Shown here one piece after another: positions 53,315 to 64,000 of a DNA stretch of 64,000 nt. Position numbers and translations under genes: made by a program. Below the pieces are notes generated by a model. The model worked only from the letters and a program-made list of their open reading frames with translations, did not search any database and was not told the DNA's origin. Position 1 is the stretch's first letter. Each line of letters begins with the position of its first letter. Origin of the DNA: Cranoglanis bouderius (taxonomy: Eukaryota; Chordata; Actinopteri; Siluriformes; Cranoglanididae). Location: the NCBI GenBank assembly GCA_023630585.1, contig CM042554.1:2260695-2324694 (forward strand), in the 5' to 3' direction.

Positions 53315-56300
53315 GGGGTCAATTGCTGGTGCGGGTCTCGAGGGGTGATACTTATGCCACCACTAGATATCACCATCTAAAACCTTGAGCTAATGCCCAC
53401 CATCTCAGATAAGTTCTGCCAGCAAGTCACATGCCACACCTCCTCGTGGTGACCCTAGGAATGCTTCGGTAGCTGAGTGGCAGTGGCAAAAGGCAAGTCT
53501 CCGGCACCTTTAAATATCTGGAACCTGTGGCTAAGGGAAGGAAACCCCAACAGAAAACCACTGGCCCTCCAGGTTTTAGGGGGTTGAGCTTAGGGCTAAC
53601 AACCCTAACTTGTAAAAAAAAAAAAAACATTGTTACGGAAACAGTAACGAGGAATATCTCTGTAACTGTGGATGAGAGCCTCTCTGCAGCCAGTATGACT
53701 GTAGGTAGTGAAAGCCATTCAGAAGCTACCTGCACGATTAGGGAGGCCCTCAGCACGGCAAAAACGAAGATCAAAATAGGATTCTGGAATGTGCGCACAA
53801 TGTATGCTATCGGTAAGCTAGCACAGATAACAGCTGAGATGAGGAGATACAACCTGCACGTGCTAGGTATAAGTGAGAGCAGATGGACTGACTCAGGAAG
53901 GATAAGAACAACATCAGGCGAGACAGTACTATACTCGGGGAGACAAGATGGACAACATCATGAAGGTTTAGCCATTATACTTAAGAAAGGGGTTGAAAAG
54001 TCCTTGATTGAGTGGAAGCCAGTCAGCAACAGATTGTTAACAGTGCGGCTTAGAGGAAAACAAGTCAACATGGCTTAGTTCCAGTGTTACGCTCCCACCA
54101 ACGATGTGGATGAGGAGGTCAAAGATGCATTCTACGAACAACTGCAACATGAACTAGACAATACACCAGACCATGATATCAAAATCATCATGGGAGATAT
54201 GAATGCCAAAGTTGGAGCTAACAATGAGCTTTTTGACAGGGCAATGGGAAAACATGGTTGCGGAATCATGAATGAAAATGGGGAAAGACTTGCGGAGTTT
54301 TGTACCACCAACAACTATGTAATTGGAGGAACACTATTCCCCCATCGAAACATCCACAAGCTGACATGGCATTCCCCAAACATGAGAGACAAGAATCAAA
54401 TCAATCACATCATGATAAATGGAAAGTGGAGGCGGTCTTTACTAGATGTGAGGGTGAAGAGAGGTGCTGATGTTAATAGTGACCACCACCTGGTAACAGC
54501 ATCATACTTAAACTCCGTAGAACAAAAGAAAAGATTATGCCAAGAAAGAAATTCAACGTGGACAAACTGAAAGACAACAAAGTATGAAATGAATTTACCA
54601 TCGCATTAAGAAATAGATTCAACGTGCTGCGAAATCAGCAAAACTTAGAATCAGAGAACAGCACAACATCAATTGACGAGAAGTGGGGAAAGATCTGTAA
54701 CATCTACACAGAGTGTAGTGAAAATTGTGTTGGATATAGACAGAAACAAAAGAGCAAGGATTGGATAACATTTGGAACACAGACAATGATTGGATCAAGA
54801 AGGGAAGCTAAAAAGAAAGTAAATGAAGCGAAGTTCGCAAGACTCAAAGAGAGATACCAACAGGAATACAGTGTCATTCAGAAGGAAGTAAAAAAAGAAT
54901 TATGTGCAGACAAAAGAGCATACATAGATGCCCTAGCAACAAAAGCACAAGAGGCAGCAAACGGGGGGAGCAAGGAAATCTTTACAAAATAACGAAGGCA
55001 GTGTGCGGCAGGAAAAGACCATCTCCCAGCATACCAGTCAAAGACAAAAGTGGAAAACTACTGTCATCAGAGAAAGAACAAGAAGAATGATGGACAGAAC
55101 ATTTTGAGGAGATTTTGAACAGACCGCCTCCCACAGAAGAACATGAGATCAATGAGCCAGAAACAGAGCTGGATATCGACATCGAACCACCACAAATTCC
55201 AGAAATTGTCTCCGCAATAAAAACTTTAAAGAATGGAAAAGCCCCTGGAAGTGACAACCTAAATGCTGAACTTTTCAAAATAGATCCACTTCTTGCAGCT
55301 ACTATTCTACAACTAATATTCCATGAAATCTGGGAGAACAACACCATACCAGAAGAATGGAACCATGGAGTCATTGTCAAAATACCTAAGAAAGGCAACT
55401 TAAACGACTGTAATAATTGGCGTGGCATAACTCTCCTTTCCATCCCAAGTAAGATTATGGCCAAAATTATCATCAGAAGGATCTCCATTGCTGTAGATGA
55501 GAAGCTGAGAAAAGAACAGGCAGGATTTAGACCAGGGCGGGGATGCACTGACCAAATATTCACTCTAAGAAACATCATAGAGCAGTGCACACAGTGGCAA
55601 AGGCAGCTATATATAAACTTTATTGACTTCGAAAAAGCCTTTGACAGTATTCACAGAGACAGTCTCTGGAAAATCGTAAGATCATATGGCATACCACAAC
55701 ATCTAAAAGACATCATCAAATGTTTTCATAGCAACTTCAGATGCAAGGTTGGAAACAATGGCATTGAGTTCGAAGTGAAAACAGGAGTCCGCCAAGGCTG
55801 CGTAATGTCATCTACGCTCTTCATCATAGCCATTGATTGGGTTATGAGACATACAACATCTGACATTCCGAGAGGTATTAGATGGGGCACATTTAACACG
55901 CTTGAAGACCTGGACTTTGCCGACGACATCGCTTTGCTTTCACACTCCCACCAGCAAATTCAAGACAAAACCAATAGACTCCACAAATATGCAGGACATA
56001 TTTGACTGAAAATCAACAGCAAGAAAACAGAGGTCATGACCCTGAATGTTAACAATCCATCACCGGTCATGGTACCACATCCTCCCATGTACCAACACTT
56101 TTACATACTTGGGTAGTACAGTAACAGCAGATGGTGGAGCAGAGATCGATATCAAACAGAAACTCTCGAAGGCAAGAGCAGCTTTTAAGAATCTACAAGC
56201 CATATGGAGATCCGGCCAATACACCATCCGGACAAAGCTGAAATTGCACAACAGCTGTATACTGCCTATCCTTCTATATGGATCAGAGTGCTAGCGAATG

Positions 56301-56702
56301 ACAGAGAGTGATCTGAACAAGCTGTCAACCTTCCACACAAAGTGTCTGAGAAGGATCCTTAGGATAGTTTGGCCAAATACCATCTCAAACCAGGACCTTC
56401 TCAACAGATGCCAACAAGAGGCATGGCCACAATCATCACCAGAAGATGCTGGAAATGGTTGGGACATGTACTTAGAAGTGACCAAAACAGTATCATCATG
56501 ACAGCACTCTTTTGGACACCAGAAGGAAAGCGGAAAAGAGTGAGACCTAAAATAACATGGCGGCGAACAATAGAAACTGAAATGAAAGATCAGAAGAGAA
56601 GTTGGGGCACACTCCAGAAACTAGCCAACGACAGACAGGGATGGAGAGACCTTGTTACTGCCCTACACGCCACAGGCGTAATGGGCAGTAAGTAAGTAAG
56701 TA
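53315..56702 (+). mobile_element. LINE (APE-type, RTE-like), nearly full length
   Basis: Flanked by a 13-bp target duplication (53302-53314 and 56703-56715). The 3' end is a short (TAAG)n/(AGTA)n microsatellite tail (about 56688-56702) rather than poly(A), as in RTE-type LINEs. Carries endonuclease then reverse transcriptase in that order. A 5' untranslated region of about 400 bases is present. Clade assignment is by general pattern and not certain. Confidence 0.8.
53740..56695 (+). pseudogene. LINE endonuclease-reverse transcriptase, broken
   Basis: The AP-like endonuclease starts at IKIGFWNVRTM (about 53770). It has an in-frame TAG at 54076-54078 and continues in the same frame (IIMGDMNAKVG, then NSDHHLV near 54480) to 54570. 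After frameshifts the RT domain runs 55115-56005: KNGKAPGSDNL, FRPGRGCTDQIFTLR, INFIDFEKAFDS, TGVRQGCVMSSTLF and the catalytic FADDIALL. The C-terminal region (WKWLGHVLRSD, GKRKRVRPKITWRRT) ends at 56695. The catalytic motifs are intact but at least three lesions prevent a full protein. Confidence 0.85.
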
Positions 56703-57001
56703 AGATCAGGTCAAAAACATAGAAAAAGTCAGAACTATGGCTTGGTATACTCAGGTGCACAGAGACAAAACTGAGCGTATACTTCACAACGTGTGAATGA
56801 ATGAAAGTATCTTTTAAAGAGAGTGTGTGTTCTGGGGAGTGTAGTCTGCCGCAGTACTGAGAGATGGAGTTCATGGATTGCTGTGATGTTACACCAATTA
56901 TAACAGGTATTTCTTATGTTAATGAAAAACCTTCAAGGTTTCAGAGACCCTTCGAAAACATGATTTTATGTAGTCAAATGTCATGCGTTCCTGTGTATAT
57001 A

Positions 57002-57440
57002 CAGTGCCATCCACTAATATTGGCACCCTTGGTAAATATGAGCAAAGAGGGCTGTGAAAAATTGTCTTTGTTGTTTAACCTTTTGATCTTTTGTTAAAAA
57101 CAATTCACAAAAATACTCTGCTCTCATGGATATCAAACAATTGCAAAAGCTTAAAATGGGCCATGGTTGGATCTTCCAGCAGGACAGTGATCCAAAACAT
57201 ACATCGAAATCAACACAAAAATGGTTTACTGACCACAAAATCAGGCTCCTGCCATGGCCATCCCAGTCCCCTGACTTGAACCCCATAGAAAAACTGCGGG
57301 GTGAACTGAAGAGGAGAATCCATCAGCGTGGACCTCGAGATTTGACGGATCTGGAGAGATTCTGTATGGAGGAATGGTCCACTTTCACAGCCTTCTTTGC
57401 TCATATTTTCCAAGGGTGCCAATATTAGTGGAGGGCACTG
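57002..57440 (+). mobile_element. Tc1 deletion derivative, 439 bp
   Basis: Inverted ends CAGTGCCATCCACTAATATT and AATATTAGTGGAGGGCACTG with TA flanks. Between them is only the C-terminal end of a transposase (57126-57428): FQQDSDPKHTSKSTQKWF, SPDLNPIEKLRGELKRR, MEEWSTFTAFFAHI. The DNA-binding part and first Asp are deleted. Confidence 0.85.
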
Positions 57441-57442
57441 TA

Positions 57443-58059
57443 TGTATCATAATGTAACAAATATATGTTGCACACACAACATTGACCAGTAAAGTAGCTT
57501 TAATGAGAAATGGCATTTTACACTTCACATCCAGTGTGTGCAGTGCACAGGGTAACAACTGTATCCAGTTAGCTCAAATGAAAAATCCTCCAACAGCAGC
57601 CTAATAAAAGCTGTCCAGAATGACCTATATAATGCCAGGTTTAAATTAGATGGCAAAAAAATAAAATAAAATAAAATAATATATAAATAATCACAAGAAC
57701 TCATACTGTCTGTGTGAGAATGTGAAATAAAAAAAGAGAAAAAACATGATATGGAACATAGGCTAATGTAATGTAATGCTAATAGTACAAGATTAATGTT
57801 AACAAAGTCCTATTAAGCCCTATTAAGAAATTTTGTCTCAGAATCAGCATATCAATTGGCCTTACACAAAAAGGTATATTTAATATGAATGGCATACAAA
57901 CTGAAGTAGTCGCTGAAGGACATAAATGCACTGCGTCACTTGGAAAGTACAAGCTCTCTCACTCATTTTGCTGGACTATAGTTCAAAGCAGAATTTCCTG
58001 AATACAAGCATTTTGTATTTAGACATTACATGCATGCTGAAGAGAGACGTAGGCCTTAC
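57443..58059. other. rab26 intron sequence, no other feature
   Basis: AT-rich, with a short (AAAAT)n-like stretch near 57655-57680. Confidence 0.5.
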
Positions 58060-58101
58060 CTGCAGTTTGACCTTGATCCCATCAATGTCAAGCACTTTGT
58101 T
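58060..58101 (-). CDS. rab26: rab26 exon, 42 bp
   Basis: Minus-strand exon between acceptor GATTACAG and donor GTAAGG, phase 0 at both ends. It encodes NKVLDIDGIKVKLQ, the strand-loop just before the G3 motif of a Rab GTPase. It joins exactly to the exon at 42549-42615 (KLQ/IWDTAGQE), leaving a 15.4-kb intron. NKVLD-DG-KVKLQ is characteristic of RAB26; RAB37 differs here. The preceding exon (P-loop and switch I) must lie beyond 64000. Confidence 0.85.
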
Positions 58102-58194
58102 CTGTAATCAGGAAGATAAAGGAAGACAGAAGTGTATTACTTGCAATTTATCTAGATAAAGCCCAAGCCGAAATATGAACTGAAATCTGTCATA

Positions 58195-58450
58195 ACTGCA
58201 CCAGGATCTGGGGTTTGGTCCTGAGCTTTATGCATGTTCTGCCAGTGTCTATGTGGGTCTCTTCCAAGTTCCTGGGTTTTCTCTCACCTCCCAAGGTAGG
58301 TTGGTAGGTTGATTAATTACTTTAAATTGCCCCAGGTGTAAATGAGCATGTGTGTAGCGGTATAAAGGATTGACATTCTGTTTAGGGTGTATTCCCATCC
58401 ATCACCCAGTGTTGCAGGGATAGTCTCCAGATTCACACACAGGTTAGTTA
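58195..58450 (+). repeat. Degenerate fish interspersed repeat (SINE-like tail), plus copy
   Basis: Landmarks GCATGTTCTGCCAGTGTCTA, TTTTCTCTCACCTCCCAAGG, AAATTGCCCCAGGTGTAAAT and AGGGTGTATTCCCATCCATC, the same family as 27745-27985. Confidence 0.6.
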
Positions 58451-59052
58451 AAATTGATGTATGAATGAAATAAAGTCAGAGGTCAGAGCTGTATGTGTAT
58501 GAATAGCCATAAATGTCCATATGATAAGTGATTTCATAGAAGACTGAGGGCTCTATTTTTGTGCAACAGCAAACCTTAGAAAAATGTAAACTTGGCACAG
58601 ATTGCATGTCAGGTATAATAATGCTGATTAAAGGTGGAGAGATGAGTTGCAAACTGTTTAATAGATGATGAGCACAAAAATAAAAGTTTATAGACATGAT
58701 TGTCGGATATGTTCATAAGGTATATCATTAAATGAAAATCTTAATATCTAATATTGAAATTATTTTAATATGGTAATACTCATAATTTTAAGAAGCTTTC
58801 TCATCATTTTCAGACACTGATAGGTTTTCAGAAAATAAACTAGAAACAGGCTTGCACAAATTTAATACATGCCTTTCGGTTGTATGAATTTGCATAAGCT
58901 TGGTAAATCACATTGCAGGTCCTAAATGAATTTATTGCATAGATAGCACCCTGCATTTTGTTCTTTTAGCTAGAAATTCCACAAATTTTTTACACATGCA
59001 ACCTTTAGTAATTCAGGGACATTTCTTAGGTTTCTTAGGGTAAAAACATGGT
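58451..59052. other. Intron-like DNA, no gene recognised
   Basis: AT-rich; nothing supported. Confidence 0.5.
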
Positions 59053-59054
59053 TA

Positions 59055-59720
59055 CAGTGCTGCTAGAAAGCTTGTGAACCCTTTATGATTTTGCATAAAT
59101 TTGACATGAAATGTGATCAGATCCTTATCTAAGTCCTAAAACTAGATAAAGAGAATCGATTTTAAAAAATGACACAAAAAATTTAGTTTTTACATTTATT
59201 TATTGAGCAAAATTGTCCAAAATTAAAAATCTTTGTCCGAAAAAGCATGTGAACTTTTGCTTTCAGTAACTGGTTTGACCCCCTCTATTTTGGATTAATC
59301 TGTCCACAGAGCATTCTTCCAATTGGCCTCTGGCCACTTATCCACATGGATTTGAGCAAACTTCAGATGGGCAGCAGTGTTCTTTTTGGAGAGTAGTGGC
59401 ATCCTCCTTGCTATCCTGCTATGCACACCGTTATTGTTCAGTGTTTACCTGATGGTGGACTCATGAACACTCATGACATTACTCAATGCAAGAGTGACCT
59501 GTAGGTCCTTAGATGTTACCCTGGGGTTCGTTGTGACTTCCCATAATATTTTACGCCATGCCCTTAGAGTGATTTATGCTGGATGACCACTCCTTGGGGG
59601 AATAACAGTGGTGCTGAATTTCCTCCATTTGCATCTGCCTCACAGTGGATTGGTGGAGTCCAAACTCTTTAGATATAGTTTTGTTAAATTTATAATGTGT
59701 CATTTTTGGATCATCTAGCA
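59055..59720 (-). mobile_element. Tc1/mariner relic
   Basis: Starts after TA with CAGTGCTGCTAGAAAGCTTG, a Tc1-type end. The interior on the minus strand has the degraded text of a transposase (ATGGATTTGAGCAAACTTCA region), without an open frame. The opposite end is not identifiable. Confidence 0.45.
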
Positions 59721-60233
59721 AAAATGTCACTATAAGAGAATATAATTATATCTGATGGCCTGTCTCTCTGGTGGGCTATTTTTGAAAGGATGGATGCCAA
59801 GTTCTGAATCCCTCTCCAAGCCTGCAGCCCACATTTGAATTTGATCAGTAGACTAATTAGCTGATGATTCACCATGAACACATGGTAGTATCACAAACAC
59901 AAAAAATATTCAAATATTATTAATGTGGTTAGATAAGATTAGTTGCTCTTGAAGAAATGGATCAAAGCAAAAAATAATCTCAGCTGATAAAGGGTATGTT
60001 TGAAGTGAGTGCTCATATATAAACAGTGGCTGCATAGCTATTGACTGTCATTGCTTACATTATAAAATGCAGAAGTTCACAGCTATATTTCTAGGTCTTA
60101 CCCATTGTTATGAATGACTAATGTGTTACCTCATAGTTATACCCCAGTGAAAAAACAGGAAGTCATGGTTGAACAATTTCCTGTTCCTAGTCACCTATAT
60201 ATACACCTATATTTAACAGGTGTACTAAAAACA

Positions 60234-60236
<3 letters not shown>

Positions 60237-60275
<39 letters not shown>
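60237..60275. repeat. (TA)n array
   Basis: Pure (AT/TA) tract. Confidence 0.9.
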
Positions 60276-60278
<3 letters not shown>

Positions 60279-60289
60279 ATTTTTAACAA

Positions 60290-60440
60290 AGATATTGATA
60301 AACCTGTGTTGTGTTTGCAATTGTAGTATTTTTGTGAATTTTTTGAACAAAAGATCAAAAGGTTAAACAATACAGACAATTTCTCACAGCCTTATTTGCT
60401 CATATTTACCAAGGGTGCCAATGTTAATGGAGGGCACTGT
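60290..60440 (+). mobile_element. Single Tc1 end related to 57002-57440
   Basis: Ends TTTACCAAGGGTGCCAATGT and TAATGGAGGGCACTG before TA, matching the right end of the 57002 element, and contains AAAGATCAAAAGGTTAAACA. No left end is present. Confidence 0.65.
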
Positions 60441-60540
60441 ATGTGGACATTGGAGACAATGGACGTGTCTACTGAGGTTCTTTGGGGCAGGGACACTCTC
60501 TTCCCCACACTCACTTTTCAGTGGAGGAGTGGACAAAATA

Positions 60541-61909
60541 CAACCCCAATTCCGAAAAAGTTGGGACAGTATGGAAAATGCTAATTAAAACAAAGAGGAG
60601 TGATTTGTAAATGTACTTTGACTTGTATTTAAACAAAAAACATATAAAGACAAGGTATTTGATGTTTTACCTTATCGACTGCATAGTTTTTTGAAGGTAA
60701 ATGTTTATTTTGAAATTGATGCATGCAACACGTTCCAAAAAAGTTGGGACGGGGCAATTTAGGACTAATAGTGATGTGACAAGTTGAAATAAGAAGGTGA
60801 TGTGAAACAGGTAATCATAGTATAGTATCATAGTAGTTTTTGGAGCCTCCAAAAAAGGCCTAGTCCTTCAAGAGCAAGGATGGGTCAAGGCTCCCCAATC
60901 TGCCAACAGATGCGTCAGCAAATAATCCAACACTTTGAGAACAACGTTCCCCAAAGACAAATTGGTAGGATTTTGGGGAATTTCACCTTCTACAGTGCAC
61001 AATATAATTAAAAGATTCAAGAAATCCGGTCAAATCGCAGTGTGTAAAGGACAAGGCCAAAAACCACTTCTGAATGTGCGTGATCTCCGATACCTCAAAC
61101 GTCCCTTCTTAAAAACCATCATGAGTCTGTAATGGATATCCTGACATGGGCTCGGGAATACTTTGGTAAACCTTTGTCAGTCAACACTATTCGCTGCTGA
61201 ATCCACAGATGCAAGTTAAGGCTTTACTATGCAAAGCAAAAGCCATACATCAACGCTGTCCAGAAGTGCTGCTGACTTCTCTGGGCTCGGTCTCATCTGA
61301 ATTGCTGAATAGCACAGTGGAATCGTGTTTTGTGGTCTGACGAGTCAACATTTCAAATAGGTTTTGGACAAAACAGCCATCATGTTCTACAGGCCAAAGA
61401 GGAGAAGGACCCCCCCAAGCTGTCACCAGCGTCAGGTCCAAAAGCCAGCATCCGTCATAGTATGGTGGCTGTGTCAGTGCCCATGGCTTGCACATCTGTG
61501 AGGGCACCATTAATGCAGAAAGATATGTACACATCTTGGCGCAACATGTGCTGCCATCCAGAGCAGGAAAATGCCAAACCACATTCTGCTCAGATTACAA
61601 GCACATGGTTGCGTAAGCAGAGAGTGCAGGTGCTAGCATGGCCTGCCTGCATAGCCTGACCTGTTTTCGATTGAGAATGTGTGGTGCACTATGAAGCGCA
61701 AAATAAGATAACAATGGATGTGCAGCTGAAGAAATGCATAATAGATGAATGGGGGAAAATTCCACCTGCTAAACTTAACCAACTGGTGTCTTCAGTGCCC
61801 AAACACTTAATAAGTGTTATTAAAAGAAAAGGTGATGTTACACTGTGGTTTTTATTTTTATTTTTTTTGCATTTTCCATACTGTCCCAACTTTTTTGGAA
61901 TTGGGGCTG
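60541..61909 (+). mobile_element. Tc1/mariner element, 1.37 kb, both ends present
   Basis: Ends CAACCCCAATTCCGAAAAAG (60541) and inverted CTTTTTTGGAATTGGGGCTG-like sequence (to 61909) share about 40 bp, with TA on both sides. The interior encodes, in several frames, SKDGSRLPNLPTD-type N-terminal text, GEFHLLQCTI, WSDESTFQIGFG (first Asp) and GGCVSAHGLHICEGT, then MDVQLKKCIIDEWGKIPPA. Many stops; inactive. Confidence 0.8.
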
Positions 61910-61911
61910 TA

Positions 61912-62081
61912 GTTAATGACAGGGTTACAAGATTGGACTAGTTTGAATATACTCTGTGGCCACCAAGATCATTTTTATAGCAAATAATTGGAAATAATCT
62001 AATAAATAAATAAATAAATAAGTAGTGTAAGCACAGACATTGTGTCGATGAGGCAGAAAACCATTTCTATACAATCACTAT
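61912..62081. other. Short unique stretch with (AAAT)n
   Basis: (TAAA)n at about 61999-62022. Confidence 0.6.
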
Positions 62082-62660
62082 TCACTGTATTTGGAACACC
62101 TGTGCATCTGCCCATTCACCCAAACTGGACAGTTGAAGATGAGAAAATAAAAAAAAATTACCTGGTCTTTTTTTCACCTGTCTTCCATTGTCCAGTTTTG
62201 GTGAGTCTGTCCCCAAGATAGCCTCAGATTTTTGTTTTTGGCTAACAGAAGTGGACAGGACCACCTGATGTGGTCTGCTGTTGTACAATAGCCCATCCAC
62301 CTCAAGGTTTGATGTGTTTTGTGTTCTGAGATGCTTTTCTGCTCACCACAGTTGTAAAGAGTGCTTGTTTGAGCTCCTATAGACTTCCTGTCAGCTCAGA
62401 CCTGTCTGGTCATTCTCCTATGATATCTTTCACCAACAAGGTTTTTCAGCTTGCAGACCCACTGCACACAGGATATTTTCTTGTTTTTTTGCACCATTCT
62501 GTGTAAACTCTAGAGACTGTTGTGTGTGAAAATCCCAGGAGATCAGCAGCATATTCACTCGATAGTAGCATATAGCATATGCAAGTGTTAATTTTGTCTG
62601 AGGCTATTAATGTTGTCCTGTCCCACAAAATTTTATGGTCACAAGCCATTGTTGCCTATT
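62082..62660 (-). pseudogene. Tc1-like relic, minus strand
   Basis: Contains an N-terminal helix-turn-helix trace, DLLGFSHTTVSRVYTEWCKK (62470-62545), and further on DGLLYNSRPHQVVLSTSVSQ and SPKLDNGRQVKK (62150-62300), in the order of a transposase read on the minus strand. An apparent end, GGAACACCTGTGCAT, lies near 62093. Highly decayed. Confidence 0.55.
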
Positions 62661-63304
62661 CAGAGAGTACATTATATCTGGCCCCAAAGCAGCATTACTT
62701 ACTTAGATATGATGTACTGTACAGTACAGCTTAAAATACTTATTCCTGCCCTAAAAGCACTGTTACTCACTGATACCAGTAAAGGCAGCACACAGTACAT
62801 AAGTCAAATTATGTCAGATAAAGTTTAATGATTGTTTTAAATATTTAATTTATTGAATATTAGTTTGTAGTAAAAATCATTTTTATTCTGTATGCTGTGT
62901 CCCAAAGTAAGCCAGATGTTGCTTAGTGGAACTGATTCAACACGTGTACATCAAGGTTTTGATCCCTAACTCTTTAATTGACAGAATTCCATAACAGTCA
63001 ATAATAATAACGGTCATAGCAGTCATTTTGACTATCTAGTGATATTAGAGGAAGCGGTACAATTTGTACTTGATTATAAGCTTTGCAGATAAACCCAAAA
63101 GCAGAAGGAGAAAAAGGCCAAGCTTTTATTTTTTTAACATATATTTTAATATAATATGTTCCATAATATGGTACATAATAACTGCTTTAGGTGACAGCAT
63201 GATGATTTTTTGCCCATCAGGAAGGGGGGGGTGGAGGAATGGAAAGTCCCACCCAGTATGACATTGCATGTTCTGTTTGTTTGTTTGTTTTATGTTTTTT
63301 TTTT
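62661..63304. other. Intron-like DNA, no gene recognised
   Basis: AT-rich, with (TTTG)n near 63270-63290. Confidence 0.5.
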
Positions 63305-63780
63305 TGCCTTCCTCAGTAAACACAAAACTGTTGGCACAAATTTGGAAGCACACAGTTCTATAGGAAGTCTTTGTATACTGTAGCATTAAAAGCTCCTTCA
63401 CGGGAACTAATGTGCCGAATAATATCCCAGTATGACAACGCCCCTGTGTCGAAAGCGAGGTCCATGAAGACATGGTTTCGTAAGGTTGGAGTGGAAGAAC
63501 CCGAGTGGCCAGTACAAAGCCCCAAATTCAACCCCACTGAACACCTTTGGAATGCTGACTACAGCCCAGGCCTCCTCATTGCACATAAGTTCATGGCTTC
63601 ACCGGAGATTTTGTGGCTGAATGGGCACAAATCCCCACAGCCACTTTCAAAAACCCAGTGGAAAGCCTTCCGAGAAGAGTGGAGGCTTTTATAGCAGCAA
63701 AGGGGGACCTGGAATGGGATGTTCAACAAGCACATATGGGTGAGATGTTCAAGTGTCCACATACTTTTGGCCATATAGTG
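63305..63780 (+). pseudogene. Tc1-family relic with terminal repeat
   Basis: Holds text of a widespread fish Tc1 family: ATGACAACGCCCCTGTGT (second Asp box region), TGAAGACATGGTTTCGTAAG, then ACCCCACTGAACACCTTTGG (Glu box), a C-terminal WAQIP-like stretch, and the right end CCACATACTTTTGGCCATAT. The N-terminal half is missing. Confidence 0.65.
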
Positions 63781-63910
63781 TTTGTACTGTACATACAGTA
63801 CATAGCCATATGTTTGTGAACACTCAACCATCACACCCATATGTGGGCCTTCCCCAAAACTGCTGCCACAAAAAGAAGAACAAAGTTGTCTTTGTATTCT
63901 GTAGTTTTGT
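63781..63910. repeat. Left-end fragment of the same Tc1 family
   Basis: CATAGCCATATGTTTGTGAA followed by CACTCAACCATCACACCCAT and TGGGCCTTCCCCAAAACTGC, the 5' subterminal sequence of the family, head-to-tail behind the previous fragment. Confidence 0.55.
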
Positions 63911-64000
63911 GATTCAAGATTCCAGCTTCTGCTGTCTCAGTGTCATCTTTATTTGAGTCAATTCCATCACTCCTCCCCTACTGACTGGGTGCTTCTCAAT

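Larger units (their letters stand above)
52501..56850 (-). mobile_element. Ty3/gypsy fragment split by a LINE
   Basis: A minus-strand gag start (52589-53120) abuts an LTR-like stretch (about 53140-53314) rich in CAGGCAAA and GGTCA words, which continues after the LINE at 56703-56850. The 13-bp string AGATCAGGTCAAA at both LINE borders shows the two LTR pieces were contiguous. The rest of the gypsy element is missing. Confidence 0.6.

Overview
The window is vertebrate, almost certainly teleost, nuclear DNA. Only about 0.1 kb is recognisable host coding sequence. Two short minus-strand exons (58060-58101 and 42549-42615) join in frame into the switch-II region of a Rab GTPase, and the residues fit rab26 better than rab37. 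The rest of the window appears to be rab26 introns packed with transposable elements. Fish-type Tc1/mariner, DIRS, piggyBac, hAT, Ty3/gypsy, LINE and retroviral elements, plus long (GT)n and (TA)n arrays, support a teleost. I did not identify the species.

Layout: 1-1270 is the 3' end of a DIRS-type tyrosine-recombinase retrotransposon. 1471-2330 is a composite minisatellite/microsatellite. 3726-4945 holds two old coding remnants, one unclassified and one hAT-like. 5616-22408 is a 16.8-kb minus-strand provirus, here ERV-A, with 1.7-kb LTRs, a 4-bp duplication (aagg), a tRNA-Lys1,2-type primer site, a polypurine tract, and open gag, pro, pol and env. It also has an open accessory frame downstream of env. 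22541-23794 is a small LTR element with a decapeptide-coding minisatellite. 29352-42427 is a second, decayed retrovirus (ERV-B, 4-bp duplication cttg). Its 3' LTR was later entered by a piggyBac element and by a Tc1 cluster. The rab26 exon at 42549 sits in a gap of about 220 bp between ERV-B and a Tc1 element. 46267-47558 is another Tc1 element. 48081-49659 is a solo LTR distantly related to ERV-A. 52501-56850 is a gypsy fragment split by a LINE (13-bp duplication). 57002-63910 holds further Tc1/mariner relics around the second rab26 exon.

ERV-A looks like a class I (gamma/epsilon-like) retrovirus: CX6CC Env, one CCHC knuckle, an integrase GPF motif, and gag and pro in one frame separated by UGA. 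It departs from the usual plan in four ways. Gag is about 1,320 residues with a very long charged coiled-coil insertion. Pol has a C-terminal extension of about 180 residues. A 252-codon frame with its own splice acceptor follows env. Each LTR also carries, on the opposite strand, a two-exon reading frame with matching splice sites and a poly(A) signal.

The same two-exon antisense gene, with the same 13-nt first coding exon, is present in the diverged solo LTR at 48-49.6 kb. Its protein carries three regularly spaced TQT-type motifs and a CPHxDxCPW motif. This is the strongest candidate in the window for an undescribed function.
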